DNA of 64,000 nt from contig JAWLBI010000001.1 in the NCBI GenBank assembly GCA_041394985.1, forward strand, positions 2,542,001 through 2,606,000. Direction: 5' to 3'. This document shows positions 59,601 through 64,000 of the stretch, in pieces. The notes under the pieces were generated by a model. That model was not told the origin of the DNA. It made no database searches and saw only the letters and a list, made by a program, of their open reading frames with translations. Each line of letters opens with the position of its first letter. The stretch's first letter is position 1. The translations under genes and the position numbers were made by a program. The stretch comes from JAGLON01 sp041394985. GTDB lineage: Bacteria > Zixibacteria > MSB-5A5 > GN15 > JAAZOE01.

Positions 59601-61133
59601 ATGATGAGAAAAATCTGGAGATCTGCAAATGTTGCCCACCCGGGCGGCTTGCCGACCCCACCTCCCGATATCCATATTGCGGGTGCCCGTAAACCATTCG
59701 ATTACAAGCGACTCTTTTTTATATTCCTCGGAATCGGCCTGTTTATGCTAATCTATCTGCTGCCCGATTGGCCTTCCGCCTTCAGTCCCGACGGAAAAGA
59801 ATTTAAACTCACACCGCAGGGCAAGGCCGCACTGGGACTATTTCTGCTGGCGGCCACATGGTGGGTATTCGAAGTTGTCCCCATTGGCGTGACAAGTATT
59901 GTGATTGGTGTTATCCAGGCGGTGTTCCTGATCAGAACCGCCGATATCGCCTTCGGCGATTTCATGAATCCCTCGGTTTGGTTTATTATCGGCTCGGTGG
60001 TTATCGGAATGGCCTTCACGCGATCCGGTCTGACCAAGCGCATGGCATATAAGATGTTGCTCATCGTCGGCGAAAAAACGGCCATGATTTATCTCGGTAC
60101 ATTTGTCATGACCGGATGCCTGACCCTAATTATGGCTCACACGGCAGTCGCAGCGGCGGTCTACCCGCTTCTTATGGCCATCTATGCCCTCTATGATGAA
60201 GACAATAAACCGACCAAGTTCGGCAAAGGGCTCTTTATCGGAATGGCATTCGTCGCAGGCGCCGGCAGTATTATTACGCTGCTGGGAGCGGCCCGTGGCG
60301 CCGTCGCTATCGGATACTACACGCGCATCATCGGAAGAGAAATCACGTTTTTTGAACTGACCTATTACATGCTGCCGATTGGTCTGTTGATGATTATGTT
60401 GCTCTGGGTGTTTTTCATGGTGTTTTGTAAACCTGAGCACAAAACGATTCCCGGGCTGCGCGAACGAGCCAAAATGCTCAATCGCCATCTTGGCCCCATT
60501 TCGCGAACGGAAATCCTGACCATCGTTATCGTCGCCCTTACGATTCTGGCGATCAGTTTCAGAAAGTATATTCCCGGACTGGGCGAAGTCGATAAAAGCG
60601 CCATCATCCTGTTGTCAACAATTTGCTTTTTCCTCTTTAGAGTCCTGACAATCGATGACCTTGAAGAAATTCCATGGAATATCGTACTTTTGTTCGGCGG
60701 CGCGATGAGTATCGGATTTTGTCTCTGGCAAACGGGAGCCGCAGACTGGCTGGCTATTCAATGGCTGGGTATTCTGCAAAGCCTCGGCTGGTTCGCATTC
60801 GTCATCGGAATCGCCTTTTTCGTACTAATCATGACCAACCTGATTATGAACGTCGCGGCGATCGCCATTGTCATGCCGGTCGCCCTGACGATGGCGCCGT
60901 ATTTAAATGTCGCGCCGGAAGTCGTCCTCTTCGCCAGTCTCGTGACGGCAGGTATGCCATTTTTACTTCTGGTCGGCGCCGCTCCTAATGCCATCGCCTA
61001 CGAAAGTAAACAGTTTACCAGCGGCGAATTCTTCAAATTCGGCGTTCCGGCCAGCGCACTGCTGATGCTCGTTGTTGCCCTGTTCGTTTCGCTTATCTGG
61101 CCGCTCATGGGAATGCCGGTGACGCTCGGGTAG
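59601..61133 (+). CDS. DASS-family (SLC13-like) sodium-coupled anion symporter
   Basis: A 510-residue inner-membrane transporter with about 12 membrane segments after a 30-residue cytoplasmic N-terminus. Features of the family: WWVFEVVPIGVTSIVIGVIQ, a first hairpin with SVVIGMAFTRSGL, and the second-half region ILLFGGAMSIGFCLWQTG. The loop PFLLLVGAAPNAIAYESKQF is near the C-terminus. Substrates in the family are sulfate, phosphate or C4-dicarboxylates. AGGAG lies 6 nt before the ATG. It follows the CBS protein and ends at a strong terminator. Confidence 0.9.
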   Translation: MMRKIWRSANVAHPGGLPTPPPDIHIAGARKPFDYKRLFFIFLGIGLFMLIYLLPDWPSAFSPDGKEFKLTPQGKAALGLFLLAATWWVFEVVPIGVTSIVIGVIQAVFLIRTADIAFGDFMNPSVWFIIGSVVIGMAFTRSGLTKRMAYKMLLIVGEKTAMIYLGTFVMTGCLTLIMAHTAVAAAVYPLLMAIYALYDEDNKPTKFGKGLFIGMAFVAGAGSIITLLGAARGAVAIGYYTRIIGREITFFELTYYMLPIGLLMIMLLWVFFMVFCKPEHKTIPGLRERAKMLNRHLGPISRTEILTIVIVALTILAISFRKYIPGLGEVDKSAIILLSTICFFLFRVLTIDDLEEIPWNIVLLFGGAMSIGFCLWQTGAADWLAIQWLGILQSLGWFAFVIGIAFFVLIMTNLIMNVAAIAIVMPVALTMAPYLNVAPEVVLFASLVTAGMPFLLLVGAAPNAIAYESKQFTSGEFFKFGVPASALLMLVVALFVSLIWPLMGMPVTLG

Positions 61134-61150
61134 TACTAATTATTGAATAA

Positions 61151-61185
61151 AAGGCCGAAATGAGTACCATTTTCGGCCTTTTTTT
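61151..61185 (+). terminator. Intrinsic terminator after DASS symporter
   Basis: AAGGCCGAAA / TTTCGGCCTT 10-bp perfect stem with a 10-nt loop, followed by TTTTT. Confidence 0.92.
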
Positions 61186-61244
61186 ATTTCCGCAAACCGA
61201 TAAAATTAGCGTAAAATAGATAACTGACGATTCACGGAGTATCT

Positions 61245-62477
61245 ATGGCCATTATCTCAATCGTAAGCGGTGTCTGTTGTCACGGAAATGAGGTTGCCTC
61301 TCTGACGGCCGAGGCGATGGGATACACGAGAATCGACGATTCCCTGTACACCGAAGCATCAAAACGATTTAATATTCCTCGCGATAAATTCAATCAGGCC
61401 CTGTCCGGCCGCGTGTCGCTGTTTAACAAATTCACTCGCGAACGAGAGAAACATATTGCGGGTTTCAAGAAAATCATGACCGATCTGATACTGGATGACA
61501 ATATCCTGATGCACGGCTTCGCATCGTCATTGATTCCCGGTTCAATTTCGCATGCGCTTCGCGTCTGTCTCATCGCGAACTGGGACTATCGAATAAAACG
61601 GGCCGCCAAACGATTTAACGATTCCGTTGACGAGGCCGAGAAATTCCTGACCGAAAGCGATCGTCTCCTCTACAATTGGACGACCTTTTTGCACAACAAG
61701 CGCCCCTTCGATGCCAAGTTGTACGATATCGTCATACCAATGCATGAGACATCCGTTGAAGATGCCGCAGCGCTTATTGAAAATCACGCCCTGTCCGAAC
61801 CTCTGAAAACGACCGAGCACTCATTGAAATCTCTTCGGGATTTTATCCGGGCTACCGAAATCAACTTGTTGCTGGTCGAAGCGGGCTACGATGTCGAGGT
61901 CGAAGTCATCGACAGTCTGGCCATCCTGACAATACAAACGCCCGTAACACGGCTGAAAGTCTTCCGAGAAAAAATCAGTAACATTGCTGCCTCGGTTGAC
62001 GGTATTCAGGATGTCAGGACTCAACTCGGAGACGGCTTTAATTATCCCTCGATTAATCCAATGTCTCGTGTGACGACTCCCGATAGAATTCTCATATGCG
62101 AAAATGAGCAGGAATTCATTCACACGCTATCGGAGCGGCTGCGGGCCGCCGATTTGAAATCATCGGTCGTATACGATGGTCAGCAGGCTATTGACGTTGC
62201 GAATAAGGAAGAGCCCGCTGTCATGGTACTCGATTTGATGATGCCCGGAATCGACGGGATCAATACGCTTCGCACCATCCGTGAAAGCCATCCCGATATT
62301 CGCGTCATCATTCTCACAAAAGACTATGATCCTGAGGAAGAAAAAAAATCTCTCGAACTCGGCGCATACGCATATCTGAAGAAACCGGTAAACGTCGATA
62401 AAATGGCCCGCATTATGAAGACAGCATATCAGGAAGCGAGCCTTGAACGAGCGGCTCGACACCGCAATCATTTATAG
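61245..62477 (+). CDS. Cytidylate-kinase-like domain fused to BON-like region and response-regulator receiver
   Basis: A 410-residue cytoplasmic protein. Residues 1-185 resemble the cytidylate-kinase-like family (GYTRIDDSLYTEASKRFNIP, ILMHGFASSLIPGSISHALR), but the P-loop reads SGVCCHGNEVA and lacks the GK[ST] lysine. Residues about 200-265 look like a BON-type domain (EVEVIDSLAILTIQTPV). Residues about 285-400 are a receiver with phospho-acceptor Asp in VLDLMMPG and Lys in YLKKP; the acidic pocket reads CENE rather than the usual DD. CGGAG lies upstream of the ATG. No cognate kinase is adjacent. Probably a regulatory protein without kinase activity; this is inference. Confidence 0.82.
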   Translation: MAIISIVSGVCCHGNEVASLTAEAMGYTRIDDSLYTEASKRFNIPRDKFNQALSGRVSLFNKFTREREKHIAGFKKIMTDLILDDNILMHGFASSLIPGSISHALRVCLIANWDYRIKRAAKRFNDSVDEAEKFLTESDRLLYNWTTFLHNKRPFDAKLYDIVIPMHETSVEDAAALIENHALSEPLKTTEHSLKSLRDFIRATEINLLLVEAGYDVEVEVIDSLAILTIQTPVTRLKVFREKISNIAASVDGIQDVRTQLGDGFNYPSINPMSRVTTPDRILICENEQEFIHTLSERLRAADLKSSVVYDGQQAIDVANKEEPAVMVLDLMMPGIDGINTLRTIRESHPDIRVIILTKDYDPEEEKKSLELGAYAYLKKPVNVDKMARIMKTAYQEASLERAARHRNHL

Positions 62478-62606
62478 AAAATAGTTAAAAATTATATCAC
62501 TCAATCCGGGATATTGTTATCGATAATAGGACTAATAATGTCCTTGTAACATCTTATGTTGTCATATGTTGCAAAAATAAATCTTTATTTGGCGGCGCTT
62601 TTTGCC

Positions 62607-62634
62607 TTGCTAAACAAGGTGTTTTTAGTATATT
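62607..62634 (+). promoter_or_regulatory. Promoter candidate for the last gene
   Basis: TTGCTA at 62607-62612, 16-nt spacer, TATATT at 62629-62634, 85 nt before the ATG at 62719. The rest of the 241-bp gap 62478-62718 holds nothing recognisable. Confidence 0.4.
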
Positions 62635-62718
62635 ATTCGATAACTGCGCCAAGAGGCCTGTCTGCACATTAGCCTCGCCTTTTGATATGCATACCAAACG
62701 AATGATAGGGAGGATATC

Positions 62719-64000
62719 ATGAGAATTTTGCTACCGGCAGTACTGGCAAGCGTGTTATTGCTGGCCGGGCTGGCTATTGCCGGAGATCTCACGGATCGAT
62801 GTCGCGTCTCCGATCTTGAGATTCCCGCCATAGCCTCCCCTGAGGCGCCGAATGAAACGGCCCCGGCAACAGTTTCCGGAGATACGGATCGTACCCCGGA
62901 TTATACAGGATTCCTGCGGGTCTATATGGTCGAACCCGAATCCCGGTATTACGATTACAACTTTTACAACTACGAAAACGGTTTCCTTGACTTTGCCGTG
63001 AATCAATCCATCTCGATTCCATATCAGGATTCTATTGTCATAACGAAGGTATGGAATGGAACGACTGCCGGCTTTAGTGATATTACGGAAGATAATATTG
63101 CTGCTGTCGCCGCCGTCTTTAATGACACCGGCCATCCCGCCAATTCCGATCCGGATGGTCTGGCGCCTTTCACCGCCTACTATGGCGATGCCTGCGCCTA
63201 TGCCGAACCGGGTGAAACCGCTTCCGATACCGCCATTGGCGATTATTCCCACATGGTTCTGGTTGAGGAAGGCACGGCCCATGGCTGACCGTCCTGTGCA
63301 ACCGCCCGTGTGGCGCTTCATAATTTATCAGTCAACAGCAGTTATCACTTCGAGTACGTTGCCATGGTTGTCGATCAGAATGCCAAGGCCAGCGCTCATC
63401 TCAATTCTCTCATGAACCTGTACTGGACCCCGACGTGCTATATGGACGGCGGAAACCAGGTAACAGTCGGTTCCAGTCAGACGACTATCGGAAATGGAAT
63501 TACATCCGCCGGACATTATGCCGTCAACGATATCGAATTGACCCTTTCAGTCGCCTGGATCGGCAGTACTCAGGTAGAAGTCACTGTCGTCATCAAAAAT
63601 AATCAGTTCTTTAATACGGCGCCGAATACTCCGGCCATGCCTGCAGGCCCGACAATCGGCGTCGCCGGCAGCCCCATCCCGCTTACTGCCGTATCGACCG
63701 ATCCCGATGCCCAGGATCTCTGGTATATGTTCGATTTCACGAACGGTGATTTCAGCGAGTGGATCGGCCCGTATGCATCCGGCGAAGAAGCAACTTATAA
63801 TAAGGCCTGGCCAGCCGTGGATGACAGCGCGCCGTACCGTGTACGGGTGAAGGATACCTATGATGCTGTGACCGGATGGTCGCCGTATAATTACATTGAA
63901 ATAGTCAGGCGCGGTGACGCCAATGGCGACACAAGTCTCAATATCGGCGATGCCGTGTTCCTGATTACATATATCTTCAAGAGTGGTCCGGAACCTGATC
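62719..64000 (+). pseudogene. Exported dockerin protein interrupted by an in-frame TGA; runs off the right edge
   Basis: The frame starts at an ATG (GGGAGG 5 nt upstream) with a signal peptide (about 1-21) and stops at TGA 63286-63288 after 189 codons. The same frame then stays open to the window end for 237 more codons without another stop. It reads as coherent secreted protein: VNSSYHFEYVAMVV, a fibronectin- or Ig-like stretch (GPTIGVAGSPIPLTAVSTD), and the first dockerin repeat GDANGDTSLNIGDAVFLI. The sequence around the stop (TAHG-stop-PSCATARVALHN) suggests one original gene with TGG changed to TGA. Nonsense mutation, sequencing error or recoding are all possible. Function unknown; the dockerin links it to the peptidases at 9264, 11821 and 24749. 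Confidence 0.75.

Noticed and set aside
63286..63318. Selenocysteine codon with SECIS element
   Set aside because: No convincing hairpin directly after the TGA was found by eye, the protein is a secreted non-redox type, and TGA is a normal stop in this genome. Kept only as an alternative in the findings.
1..64000. tRNA or rRNA genes
   Set aside because: The intergenic gaps were read for cloverleaf or rRNA-like sequence and none was seen; a tRNAscan or Infernal run would be decisive.

Overview
The window looks like a chromosomal piece of a Gram-negative, probably anaerobic or facultative bacterium of the FCB/Zixibacteria type. This rests on outer-membrane and periplasmic hallmarks (LpoB-like lipoprotein, OmpA-domain protein, secretin, several lipoboxes), many large secreted peptidases, and a near-identical dockerin-type-I tag at the C-terminus of four exported proteins, a style I associate with Zixibacteria. 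The taxonomic call is inference; no rRNA or tRNA gene was seen. Coding density is high, most genes have clear Shine-Dalgarno sites, GTG/TTG starts are common, and seven intrinsic terminators stand out.

Layout. 1-2144 (minus): NuoF/HndC-like (cut by the left edge) and NuoE-like subunits of an NADH-linked flavoprotein complex. 2457-5377 (plus): an NtrB/NtrC-like two-component pair. 5414-7295: two AT-rich, minus-strand genes of unknown function, each followed directly by a copy of a structured repeat of about 75 bp. 7307-8986: EttA-like ABC-F ATPase. 9264-14160: two tandem paralogous C10 (streptopain-type) peptidases with dockerins. 14192-17644: a very large GH13 enzyme. 17790-22985: M24 peptidase, oligoendopeptidase F and Tex. 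23041-24522: a TPR/TlpA thioredoxin protein. 24749-27322: M28 peptidase with dockerin. 27395-29407: LpoB-like and COG3014-like lipoprotein pair. 29564-34198: a 1544-residue fusion of an acyl-adenylating (ANL) enzyme, a long middle region and a GNAT acetyltransferase.

34345-38108 is an iron block: a promoter with a good Fur box, fur, feoA, feoB, a small FeoB-associated Cys-rich membrane protein and a ferritin-like protein. 38315-42251 holds an OmpA-domain protein, an MBL hydrolase, a stand-alone archaeal-type ThrRS editing domain and an orphan secretin-like protein. 42317-47323 holds DUF2238, YedF/DsrE-like, TauE, sodium-solute symporter, small lipoprotein and Mop genes. 47339-52413 holds DUF2339, an exported protein, a DUF1028-TPR protein and an HI0933-type flavoprotein. 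52468-56213 is a two-gene operon of M14 carboxypeptidase-like proteins in which the upstream one has lost its zinc ligands. 56319-58747 is an ABC-2 exporter, followed by a CBS-pair protein, a DASS transporter, a fusion of a cytidylate-kinase-like domain with a receiver domain, and finally an exported dockerin protein interrupted by an in-frame TGA and cut by the right edge.

Taken together the genes describe a protein- and peptide-degrading heterotroph: secreted C10, M28 and M14 peptidases feed cytoplasmic PepF and M24 peptidases, with iron uptake and redox modules alongside. The observations most worth a second look are the ANL/GNAT megaprotein, the active/inactive M14 pair, the gene-plus-repeat modules, the free ThrRS editing domain and the interrupted dockerin gene.
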